Positions 53,383 to 63,100 of a stretch of 64,000 nt of DNA are shown here, piece by piece. The stretch is from positions 248,001 to 312,000 of the forward strand of contig JAVJQK010000076.1 of the NCBI GenBank assembly GCA_040218145.1, read 5' to 3'. Position numbers and translations under genes: made by a program. Under the pieces are notes generated by a model, which was given only the letters and a program-made list of their open reading frames with translations, was not told where the DNA came from and searched no databases. Origin of the DNA: Sandaracinaceae bacterium. Its GTDB lineage: Bacteria; Myxococcota_A; Polyangia; Polyangiales; Sandaracinaceae. Within the stretch, counting starts at the first letter, position 1; each line of letters opens with the position of its first letter.

Positions 53383-54783
53383 TCAGCAGAGGGCCCGGGT
53401 GTCGGGCCGGTCGTGCGGGCGATGGGGGGCGGTGCGGGGGCGGACGGTCATGCGCATGCCGTGCTTGGGGCGCAGGGTCACGGCCGGGTCGAGCTCCACG
53501 CGGTGGCCGGGGACGAGCGCGAGGTGGTGGCGCTGACGCAGGGTGGCGATCACCAGCTTCGCCTCCATGAGCGCCATGCCCAGGCCGATGCACTGACGCG
53601 GGCCCGCGCCGAAGGGGAGGTAGGCGAAGCGGTTGCGGGCCTTGGCCGCGTCGGGGAGCCAGCGGTCCGGGTCGAAGCCCTCCGGGTTGTCCCAGTGGTC
53701 CGGGTGACGGTGCAGCGCGTAGGGAGAGATGCCCAGGGTGGAGCCGGCCGGGATCGGATAGCCGCACAGCTCGTCGTCTTCGATGGAGTCGCGCTCGAAC
53801 GCCCACGCGGGCGGATAGAGGCGCAGCGACTCGCGCACGACGCGATCGGTCAGCTCGAGCTTCGGCAGATCCTCCACCGTGGGGAGCCGCCCGCCCAGCA
53901 CCGCGTCCAGCTCTGCCTCGAGCGCGCGGTCCGTCTCCGGGTGCCGCGAGAGCAGGTACCAGGTCCAGCTCAGCAGGTTCGCGGTGGTCTCGTGGCCGGC
54001 CATCACGAGCGTAATCACCTCGTCCCGGAGCTGCTGCTCGTCCATGCGGCCCTGCTCGTCGGTCGCGCTCATCAAGAGGCCGAGCAGGTCCTCGCGCTCG
54101 TCCCCCGTGGCCCGCCGCGTCTCGACGATGTCCGACACCAGCCGATCGAGCGACGCCATCGCGCGCCGGAACTCGAAGTTGCGCGGGAGCGGCAGCCAGG
54201 TGGGCAGCCGGAGCAGGCTCTCCGCCCAGTCGTTGGCGAAGTGGATCAGCACCGAGACGGTGGGCCCGATCGCGTCCGCCTCGTGCGCGAGGTCCTTGTC
54301 GAAGAGGGTCTTGCCGACGATGCGGAAGGTCAGCTTCATCATCTCCTCGTGCACGTCGAGCGCCTCGCCGCGCTCGGCCTCCCAGGCGTCGGCCATGTCG
54401 GCCGCGTACCGCGCGATGGGGGGCCCGAAGGCGTCGATCCGGCGCTTGAGGAACGCGGGCTGCGCGAGCTTGCGCTGCCGTCGCCACAGCTCGCCGTCGC
54501 TCGTGACCAGGCCCTCGCCGAGGATGAGCTTCAGCCCCTCGTAGTTGCGGCTCTTGACGTACGCGCGGTTGTTGTCGATGAGCACGCGCTTCACCGCGTC
54601 GACGTCGTTGACCAGGTAGTAGGGGAAGGGCCCGAAGTCGAAGCGCACCAGATCGCCGTGATCCCGCGAGGCCTCGAGCAGGTTGTGCAGCGGGTCCTTC
54701 CAGAGGAGGTGCACGTGCCCGATCACGGGGTGCCCCTTGGGCCCCGGTGGCCTCCGCCCGGTCTTTCGCCATTCCAGCCGCAT
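53383..54783 (-). CDS. cytochrome P450
   Basis: A 466-residue haem monooxygenase. The oxygen-activation motif AGHETTANLLSW, the ExxR motif ESLRLYPPAW, and the haem-binding segment FGAGPRQCIGLG with the ligand cysteine are all intact. The N-terminus (RRPPGPKGHPVIGHVHLLWK) has the proline-rich hinge of bacterial class I/CYP102-like enzymes without a strong membrane anchor. The substrate is unknown; fatty acids or terpenoids are possible. A TetR gene is divergent to it across a 9-bp palindrome, so its expression is probably repressed by that regulator. Confidence 0.95.
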   Translation of the reverse strand: MRLEWRKTGRRPPGPKGHPVIGHVHLLWKDPLHNLLEASRDHGDLVRFDFGPFPYYLVNDVDAVKRVLIDNNRAYVKSRNYEGLKLILGEGLVTSDGELWRRQRKLAQPAFLKRRIDAFGPPIARYAADMADAWEAERGEALDVHEEMMKLTFRIVGKTLFDKDLAHEADAIGPTVSVLIHFANDWAESLLRLPTWLPLPRNFEFRRAMASLDRLVSDIVETRRATGDEREDLLGLLMSATDEQGRMDEQQLRDEVITLVMAGHETTANLLSWTWYLLSRHPETDRALEAELDAVLGGRLPTVEDLPKLELTDRVVRESLRLYPPAWAFERDSIEDDELCGYPIPAGSTLGISPYALHRHPDHWDNPEGFDPDRWLPDAAKARNRFAYLPFGAGPRQCIGLGMALMEAKLVIATLRQRHHLALVPGHRVELDPAVTLRPKHGMRMTVRPRTAPHRPHDRPDTRALC

Positions 54784-54799
54784 CGTCGCCCCCTCGTCT

Positions 54800-54821
54800 A
54801 ACGTGAGGATGCCCTCACGTT
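54800..54821. promoter_or_regulatory. palindromic operator between P450 and TetR genes
   Basis: AACGTGAGG (54800-54808), 4-base spacer, CCTCACGTT (54813-54821): perfect 9-bp arms. A third half-site-like ATGTGAGG lies at 54834-54841. It sits 17 bp before the P450 start and 47 bp before the TetR start, the usual location for a TetR binding site controlling both. Confidence 0.8.
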
Positions 54822-54867
54822 TATGATGCTAGAATGTGAGGTCCGCCTCGGGTTAGTCAAGGGAGCG

Positions 54868-55494
54868 ATGTCCACACGGCTCAGAAAGCGACCGGTGCAG
54901 GCCCGGAGCCGCAAGCGCTTCGAGGGGATCCTCGACGCGGCGGCAGATCAGTTCGCGGAGCACGGCTTCGACAAGACCACGATGGACGCGATCGCGGCCG
55001 CGGCCGGGACGTCGATCGGGAGCGTCTACCAGTACTTCCCGGACAAGGACGCGGTGTTCTTCGCGCTGGCCGAGCGCGTGCTCGAGCAGAGCCGGGGGCT
55101 CTTCGACGCGCTCATGCCCGCGATGGAGGCGGAGCGGCCGCCCTGGGAGGCGCTGCTCGATCGCATGGTGGACGGCTTCGCGGTGATCAACCGGGACCCG
55201 TCGGTGCGCGCGGTCTGGCGGAACCTGCAGCTGCACGGGGAGATCGTGGAGGCGGACGCGGCGCTGCACGAGGAGCTGATCGTGCGGACGACGGAGATCT
55301 TCGGCTGGTACGCGCCCGGCGCGGACGCGGCCGAGCGGCGGCGGGTGGCGACGATGACGGTCGACGTGATCGGCGCGGTGCTCTTCATCGGCATCCTGCG
55401 CGACGACGAGCGCACCCCGCAGATGCGGGACGAGCTGAAGCTGGTGATCCGGCGTTACCTCGAGCCGTGGATCCAGGCGCACCAAAGCAAGTAA
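54868..55494 (+). CDS. TetR-family transcriptional regulator
   Basis: A 208-residue repressor-type protein. The N-terminal HTH spans about residues 17-60 (ILDAAADQFAEHGFDKTTMD, then IAAAAGTSIGSVYQYFPDKD). A helical ligand-binding domain with a typical C-terminal stretch (VIGAVLFIGILRDD) follows. The ATG at 54868 has AAGGGAG upstream. It is divergent from the P450 gene, sharing the palindrome at 54800-54821. The inducer is unknown but may be the P450 substrate. Confidence 0.93.
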   Translation: MSTRLRKRPVQARSRKRFEGILDAAADQFAEHGFDKTTMDAIAAAAGTSIGSVYQYFPDKDAVFFALAERVLEQSRGLFDALMPAMEAERPPWEALLDRMVDGFAVINRDPSVRAVWRNLQLHGEIVEADAALHEELIVRTTEIFGWYAPGADAAERRRVATMTVDVIGAVLFIGILRDDERTPQMRDELKLVIRRYLEPWIQAHQSK

Positions 55495-55523
55495 CCTCGG
55501 GGTCCGATGCGAGGACGACGGCA

Positions 55524-56459
55524 TTGAGCTTCGACCTGGAGGTCGACACGGTCGAAGACGGCACGCGGCTGGACGTGATGCTCGTGCGCCGGGTGGAGGG
55601 GATGAGCCGGGCCAAGGCGAGGCGCATGATCCAGGACGGGCTCGTGCGCCTGAACGGGCGGCGGGCGCGCAAGGGCGCGCGGCTGGCCGCGGGCGACACG
55701 GTGTCCCTGGACGAGCTGCCGCGGCCGAGCGACTTCGTGGCGCAGCCCGCGCCCGAGGTGCCGCTCGTGGTGGTCTACGAGGACGAGCACCTGGTGGTGG
55801 TGGACAAGCCCCCGGGCATGCCGAGCCACCCGCTCCGGCCGCACGAGCGGGAGACCCTCGCCAACGCGCTGATCGCTCGCTACCCCGAGATGGAGCGGGT
55901 GGGCTACGCGCTGCGCGAGCCGGGTATCCTCCATCGCCTCGACAACGACACGTCCGGGCTGCTCGTCGCGGCGCGGAGCCAGGCCGCGTTCGATCGGCTC
56001 CGCGCGCTGCTGACGGAGGGCGCGATCGAGAAGGGCTACCAGGCGCTGGTCGACGGGTACGTGCAGGCGCCGATGGAGATCGACCACCCCATCGCGCCCC
56101 ACCCGAGCGACCCGCGCCGCGTGCACGTCTGCCTGGACCACGCGGACCGGCGCCTCCCCGCGGCGCGGCCGGCGCGGACCGAGCTCGCCCGGGCGGAGCG
56201 CGCCGGCGCCGCGACCTTGCTGGAGGTGCACGCGCCGGTCGCGGTGCGGCACCAGATCCGCGCGCATCTGGCCGCGGTGGGCCATCCGCTCGTCGGGGAC
56301 TGGCTGTACGGCGGCTCGGGCATAGACCAACTGGGGAGGCACTTCCTTCACGCGTCGACCATCGCGCTCGCGCACCCCTTCGGCGGGGCGCGGCTCGAGG
56401 TCACGGCCGAGCTTCCGGACGATCTGCGAGAGGCGCTCGATTGGATGAGACGAAACTGA
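55524..56459 (+). CDS. RluA-family pseudouridine synthase
   Basis: A 311-residue RNA-modifying enzyme. The N-terminal S4 RNA-binding domain (RLDVMLVRRVEGMSRAKARR) is followed by the catalytic domain with the motif GILHRLDNDTSGLL, whose aspartate is the nucleophile. The C-terminal segments are HQIRAHLAAVGHPLVGDWLYGG. This is the RluC/RluD type, acting on 23S rRNA or tRNA; the target position is not readable. The start is TTG at 55524, since the frame upstream lies inside the TetR gene. It overlaps pcm by 19 bp. Confidence 0.9.
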   Translation: MSFDLEVDTVEDGTRLDVMLVRRVEGMSRAKARRMIQDGLVRLNGRRARKGARLAAGDTVSLDELPRPSDFVAQPAPEVPLVVVYEDEHLVVVDKPPGMPSHPLRPHERETLANALIARYPEMERVGYALREPGILHRLDNDTSGLLVAARSQAAFDRLRALLTEGAIEKGYQALVDGYVQAPMEIDHPIAPHPSDPRRVHVCLDHADRRLPAARPARTELARAERAGAATLLEVHAPVAVRHQIRAHLAAVGHPLVGDWLYGGSGIDQLGRHFLHASTIALAHPFGGARLEVTAELPDDLREALDWMRRN

Positions 56460-57094
56460 ACCCCATCCGCGCGCACATGGTCCGCTCGCAGCTGGCCGCG
56501 CGGGGCATCCGGGACGCGCGCGTGCTCGACGCGATGGGCCGCGTGGCCCGCGAGCAGTTCGTGCCGCTCTCGCGGAGGGGCTCCGCCTACGAAGATCGCG
56601 CGCTGCCGCTGGAGGAGGGCCAGACCATCTCCCAGCCCTACATGGTCGCGCGCACGCTCGAGCTCGCGGGGGTGCCGGCGGACGGGCGCGCCCTCGACAT
56701 CGGCACGGGCTCCGGATACCAGGCCGCGCTCCTCGGCGAGCTGGCGAAGGAGGTCGTCACCATCGAGCGCATCCCCTCGCTGGCCGAGAGCGCGCGCGCG
56801 AAGCTCGCGGAGCTGGGCTACGACAACGTCGAGGTCGTGGTCGGGGACGGCTCGGTGGGCTACGCGGACCGCGCCCCGTATGACGCCATCGTCGGCGCCG
56901 CCGCGGCTCCGCGCGCGCCCGAGACCTTGAAGCGCCAGCTCGCGATCGGGGGGCGCCTCGTGCTGCCCATCGGCTCGCGCACCATGCAGCGCCTGACCGT
57001 GGTGCGCCGCGTCTCGGCCGAGGAGTTCACCCTCGAGGAGTACGAGGGCTGCATCTACGTGCCGCTCGTCGGCGCCGAGGGCTGGTCGTCCTGA
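56441..57094 (+). CDS. pcm: protein-L-isoaspartate O-methyltransferase Pcm
   Basis: Repairs isoaspartyl residues in aged proteins using SAM. The 217-residue protein shows the Pcm N-terminal region SQLAARGIRDARVLDAMGRV, then QTISQPYMVARTLELAGV, the motif DIGTGSGYQAALL, and VEVVVGDGSVGYADRAPYD. The start codon is TTG at 56441, overlapping the RluA gene; an ATG at 56477 (MVRSQLAARGI) is a plausible shorter start. Confidence 0.93.
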   Translation: MDETKLNPIRAHMVRSQLAARGIRDARVLDAMGRVAREQFVPLSRRGSAYEDRALPLEEGQTISQPYMVARTLELAGVPADGRALDIGTGSGYQAALLGELAKEVVTIERIPSLAESARAKLAELGYDNVEVVVGDGSVGYADRAPYDAIVGAAAAPRAPETLKRQLAIGGRLVLPIGSRTMQRLTVVRRVSAEEFTLEEYEGCIYVPLVGAEGWSS

Positions 57095-57103
57095 GGCCGC
57101 GGC

Positions 57104-58237
57104 TCAGAAGGGCGCGCGCAGGCCGGCCTGGGCCAGGATCGCGTCGCCGAACGTGCTGGTCTGGTGCCAGTAGTTGAACGAGAGATCGACCCACGCGCGC
57201 TCGAGGAACGACAGCGGGGTGCGGGACAGGAAGTCGAGCCCGACCCGGAGCTGGACCCCGAAGAGGTGGGAGAAGAAGTTGCTCATCTTCGGGTCCGCGG
57301 TGACGAAGTCCTCGGTGCCCGAGTACTCGGTGCGGAAGAAGAACGAGTCCACCTGATCGTGGTAGCGGTAGCGCAGGCGCACCACGACGGAGTCGCCGAT
57401 GAGCTGGTAGACGCGGACCTCGGGGTTGAGGGCGGAGACGTCCCAGTCGTCGAGGTAGGCGCGGTACATCAGGTGGACCGCGGTGCGCGTCTCCGGGAAG
57501 AAGTGCGCGAGGCGGCCCCAGAGCGTGTGGCGGGTGCGCTGGTCGGGGTGATCCTCGGCCACGAGCCCGCCGCCGACGCGCGCGCGCCGATACGGGTTCT
57601 GCAGGTAGCCCCAGTTGTGCACGAGCTGGTAGCCCGTCACGAAGGTGGTCACCGGTGAGAGCGTCTGGTTGAGGGAGACCGACGCGGTCACGCCCTCGAG
57701 CTGGCCCTGCCGCCCCCGGTCGCTCAGGTCGCGCCCGGTGTCGTCGGTGCGGGGCATGCCGCCGCGCAGCACGGAGCCGACGTTGTCGTGGATGTAGGTG
57801 AAGGCGCCGCTGATCACCGTCGAGCGCTGGTTGAGCGACAGGGTCGAGAAGGTGGTGATACGCGAGGCGAAGTAGTCGGGCTCGTGGCTGAGCCCGCCGA
57901 GCACCCCGAGGCGGAGCTGCATCTCGCCGAGGTCGAACTCGCGGCTCGCGCCCAGCGATCCCTGGTTGCGCACCTCGGTGAAGCGGATGTCCTCCTGCAC
58001 GCCGGCCGCGATGCTCGCGCTGGTGATGGCGTCGATGAGGTAGCCGCCGTCGATCTGCACGCCCTCGGGCGTGACGAGGCGAGCGCGCACCTCGGGGGCC
58101 ACCACGCGGGTGGAGGTCTCCCAGTAGTAGTTCGCGCGGAGCTCCACCGAGCCGGTCCAGGTGCCCGACGCTTCATCCGCGGCCGCGGGCGCGGCGAGCG
58201 CGAGCGCCGCGACGAAGGCTGTCAGCGCGCGCTTCAT
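57104..58237 (-). CDS. DUF3570-type outer-membrane beta-barrel protein
   Basis: A 377-residue exported protein. The signal peptide MKRALTAFVAALALAAPAAA is followed by repeated amphipathic strands with aromatic girdle residues (VELRANYYWETSTRVVAPEV, then YRYHDQVDSFFFRTEYSG) and an aromatic C-terminus (AGLRAPF). Such proteins (DUF3570) form barrels and normally accompany a DUF4266 small lipoprotein, as here. The ATG overlaps the stop of that gene. The function of the pair is not known. Confidence 0.82.
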   Translation of the reverse strand: MKRALTAFVAALALAAPAAADEASGTWTGSVELRANYYWETSTRVVAPEVRARLVTPEGVQIDGGYLIDAITSASIAAGVQEDIRFTEVRNQGSLGASREFDLGEMQLRLGVLGGLSHEPDYFASRITTFSTLSLNQRSTVISGAFTYIHDNVGSVLRGGMPRTDDTGRDLSDRGRQGQLEGVTASVSLNQTLSPVTTFVTGYQLVHNWGYLQNPYRRARVGGGLVAEDHPDQRTRHTLWGRLAHFFPETRTAVHLMYRAYLDDWDVSALNPEVRVYQLIGDSVVVRLRYRYHDQVDSFFFRTEYSGTEDFVTADPKMSNFFSHLFGVQLRVGLDFLSRTPLSFLERAWVDLSFNYWHQTSTFGDAILAQAGLRAPF

Positions 58238-58446
58238 CAGTTGCAGCCGCAGCCGCCGCCGGTGGATCCGGTCCCGCCCGTCGCGCCCTCGCGGGAGTCG
58301 AAGACGTGGGCCTGGAACTCGCCTTCGCCCTCCTCGAGCTCCACGTTCATCGCCGGGTTGGCGAGGTACTCGCGCTCGTAGGGGGCGACGGAGACGCAGC
58401 CGCCGAGCGCGGCGCAACACAGACAGAGGAGCAAAGCCAGACGCAT
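58237..58446 (-). CDS. DUF4266-type small lipoprotein ending GGGCGCN
   Basis: A 69-residue lipoprotein. The lipobox LGGC puts the lipid cysteine at residue 17. A short conserved core (PYEREYLANPAMNVE, then HVFDSREGATGG) leads into a Gly-rich tail ending GGGCGCN. This matches DUF4266, which travels with DUF3570 barrels. The two C-terminal cysteines are a plausible metal- or cofactor-binding or maturation site. It is the upstream gene of the pair and shares one base with the barrel gene. Role unknown. Confidence 0.82.
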   Translation of the reverse strand: MRLALLLCLCCAALGGCVSVAPYEREYLANPAMNVELEEGEGEFQAHVFDSREGATGGTGSTGGGCGCN

Positions 58447-58486
58447 GACGCGCGGAGCCTAGCTCGGATTCTCCGTGCGCTCACCC

Positions 58487-60070
58487 TCACGGGGTCGCGG
58501 TGACGAGCCCCACGCTCGCGAGGCCGGAGGCGAGGTCCGGCTGGAGCGCTCCGCCGATCGCGGCCGCGCCCACGGTGCGCGCGTTGAAGCGCAGGCGCCC
58601 GGCCCCGCCGCCGCCGCCGCCGCCGTTCTCCGCGGAGGTCCCGGGGCCGCCGTCGCTCCCCATCGCGTCGCTTCCGTCGCCGCCGCCGCCGCCCTGGTCG
58701 CGCCCCATCGGCCCGGGGGCGGGAACGGTCACGGTGTCGCCGTCCGGGCCGTCGTCGCCGCGGCCGCCGCAGCCGATGCCCAAGCCACAGCGGCTGCCCT
58801 GGGCGCCCGCGCCCCCGTTGGCGCCCACCGTGCCCGTGACGGTGAGGGAAGCTGCCTCGAGCAGGATCGCGCCGCCCGCGCCGCCGCCGCCGCCCGCGCC
58901 GGAGTCGAACAACGCGCCGCCGCCTCCCTGGCCTCCGCCCCCGCCCGCGTCGATCACGCCCCCGACCCGCAGCGCGCCGCCGGCGCTGATCTGGAAGGCG
59001 CCGCCGCCGCCGCCGCCCGAGCCGCCGTTGTTGTCGCCGCCGCCGCCGCCGCCGGAGCCGCCGCGGATCGGCACGAGCGAGGCGACGCCGTGCGTGCCCC
59101 CCGCCGCGCTGCCGCGCCCACCGGCGCCGCCCGACGAGCCGTGGCCGCCGCCGCCGCCGCCTTCGTCTCGGTTGCTCGACTCGTCCGCGCCGCCCGCGCC
59201 GCCGCCCGGGCCGCCGCCTCCGCTTCGCGCGCCGCCGCCGCCGTCCCCGCCCGGGCCCGCGCCGCGTCCGTCGGAGCTGACGTCGACGAGCCCGTCGAGG
59301 GTCGCGTCCTCGGTGACGAGCAGGATCAGCGCCCTGCTCCCCCGTCCGCGGATCGTGCTGCCAGCCGGGAGGCTGAGGGAGCGGAGGACGAAGACGCCGA
59401 GGGGCGCGCCGACGGGGGTGCTCGGATCGAGGCGCTGATAGAAGATCCCCGAGTCGGGGTCGCGCCCCTCGCCGTCGGAGGCTTCCCGGATCACGGTCGA
59501 GGACTGGACGATGGAGCCGTCGTCGGTGTCGAAGACGACCGCGTCCGGACCCGCGACGAGCAGGTCTCCGTCCCCGGCGTCCATGGCCACGCGGGCGCCC
59601 ACGTTGCTCGGGAGCAGGACCCTGCAGGCGCCGGTCGCGCAGCCGAGCGGGCAGGTCTCCCGCGTCAGCGCGCCCATCTCGCAGCGCACGACGTCGTCTC
59701 CGTCGCACACGGAGGGCGCGGTCGGATCGCAGCCGGCGTCGAAGCCCGAGTCCACGCCGCCGTCAACGCCTCCGTCGACGCCTCCGTCCATGCCCGCGTC
59801 CGTGCTGGCGTCGGTGCTGGCGTCGGTGCTGGCGTCCGGGCCGGCGTCCATGCTGGCGTCGGGGCCGGCGTCCGCGCTCGCGTCCGGGGTCTCGCCCGCG
59901 TCCGGATCACGCCCGCCGTCGAGGGCCGCGTCCCCTTCGCTCGAGCCGTCGAGGCGGCTCGCGTCCAGCCCGCTCGCGTCGGGGCCGTCGGCGGGCTCGC
60001 GGAGCCCGCTCCGATCGAGCGTGCATCCGAAGAGCGCCACGGTGAGGAGAAGAAAGAAGCAAGAGCGCAT
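58487..60070 (-). CDS. Gly-rich lipoprotein with Asp-Ala-Ser tether
   Basis: A 527-residue lipoprotein with the lipobox LFGC (cysteine 16). The tether (about residues 20-105) is made of D-A/G-S/G/T repeats such as DASTDASTDASTDAG. A short Cys module follows (CDPTAPSVCDGDDVVRCEMG). The body is beta-helix-like with long glycine runs (GGGGGGGHGSSGGAGG), as in proteins with glycine-rich parallel repeats. The DNA is strongly repetitive. The ATG at 60070 is chosen for the signal peptide. A structural or adhesive surface protein is possible; function unknown. Confidence 0.75.
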   Translation of the reverse strand: MRSCFFLLLTVALFGCTLDRSGLREPADGPDASGLDASRLDGSSEGDAALDGGRDPDAGETPDASADAGPDASMDAGPDASTDASTDASTDAGMDGGVDGGVDGGVDSGFDAGCDPTAPSVCDGDDVVRCEMGALTRETCPLGCATGACRVLLPSNVGARVAMDAGDGDLLVAGPDAVVFDTDDGSIVQSSTVIREASDGEGRDPDSGIFYQRLDPSTPVGAPLGVFVLRSLSLPAGSTIRGRGSRALILLVTEDATLDGLVDVSSDGRGAGPGGDGGGGARSGGGGPGGGAGGADESSNRDEGGGGGGHGSSGGAGGRGSAAGGTHGVASLVPIRGGSGGGGGGDNNGGSGGGGGGAFQISAGGALRVGGVIDAGGGGGQGGGGALFDSGAGGGGGAGGAILLEAASLTVTGTVGANGGAGAQGSRCGLGIGCGGRGDDGPDGDTVTVPAPGPMGRDQGGGGGDGSDAMGSDGGPGTSAENGGGGGGGAGRLRFNARTVGAAAIGGALQPDLASGLASVGLVTATP

Positions 60071-60119
60071 GGGGCGGACTCTTCCCCGAGATCCGGCCTC
60101 GATCAACGCAGCGTCGCCG

Positions 60120-62159
<2,040 letters not shown>

Positions 62160-62250
62160 CGGGGCGATGTAGCAATGCGGGGGCGGCGCCGCACCCGGCC
62201 TCCTGACAGCGTTCTGGCGGCAGGCGCGGCTCGGGGTAGATTCGCGGGCG

Positions 62251-63063
62251 ATGCGCGCGAAGGCATGGCTGCTCCGGTTCTTCAGGCTGCTCATGGTGGC
62301 GCTGGCCGCGTGGCTCGCCTTCCGCTGGCTCGAGCCCCAGGGGCTGGGCTGGGTCGTGCTCGCGGTGGCGGGCCTGGCCGTCGCGCTCTGGATCGGCTTC
62401 CGGGCCGTGCTCGTCCGCCGCGCGCGGGCCGAGGAGGCGCAGGCGGACCGCTGGGCGGAGGCGCTCCTGGTGCCCGAGCAGCGCCCGGCCGCGGTGCGGG
62501 AGCTACAGGCGGAGCGCGCGCTCCGCGACCCGAAGAACCCCAAGCACGCCGAGACGCACGCGCGGCTGACGCTGGTGCTGGCGGAGCTGCTCGAGGCGGA
62601 GGGGAAGCCGGAGGCGGCGCTCGACGCGCTGGGCGAGGTGGCCCTCGCCGGGCTCTCCGACGCGCTCCGCGCGGTGGTGCTGCACGCCCGCGCCATCTCG
62701 CACCTCAGCGCGGGCGATCCCGAGGCCGCGGGCGCCTCGCTCGACGCGATCGGTGGCCCGTGCGGCACCCGGGACGTCGATCTGCGGGTCCGGCTCGCGC
62801 GGGGGCTCGTGCACGTCGAGAGGGGCGAGCGCGAGGACGCGCTGATCGTCGCCGACGAGGTGCGCCAGGAGAGCGGCGACGACCGCCACCTCCTGCTCGA
62901 GGCGCGCGTGCTGAAGGCGGTGGCGCTGGCGGAGGGCGACCGCGAGGCGGGGCTGAAGACGATGGCTGGGATCGACGATGAGATGCTCGAGGTGCTCGTC
63001 GTGCTCGGCTTGCCCCGCGTGCGTCGGCTCGCCGACGAGGCGCTCGGCCAGCGCGACGCCTGA
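62251..63063 (+). CDS. TPR-like membrane protein
   Basis: A 270-residue protein. Two N-terminal transmembrane helices ([18 protein letters not shown] and [18 protein letters not shown]) are followed by cytoplasmic helical pairs resembling TPRs ([20 protein letters not shown], then [20 protein letters not shown]). It is divergent from uvrB across 91 bp. It may scaffold other proteins; no specific role is apparent. Confidence 0.72.
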   Translation: MRAKAWLLRFFRLLMVALAAWLAFRWLEPQGLGWVVLAVAGLAVALWIGFRAVLVRRARAEEAQADRWAEALLVPEQRPAAVRELQAERALRDPKNPKHAETHARLTLVLAELLEAEGKPEAALDALGEVALAGLSDALRAVVLHARAISHLSAGDPEAAGASLDAIGGPCGTRDVDLRVRLARGLVHVERGEREDALIVADEVRQESGDDRHLLLEARVLKAVALAEGDREAGLKTMAGIDDEMLEVLVVLGLPRVRRLADEALGQRDA

Positions 63064-63100
63064 CCCTTCCAGTTCCGCGCGCGGGGGCTCCATACGTGAG

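Noticed and set aside
53255-53536. A 93-codon plus-strand frame between the macrodomain and P450 genes
   Set aside because: Its composition is Pro/Ser/Arg-rich, its second half is antisense to the P450 C-terminus, and no ribosome-binding site or domain is evident.
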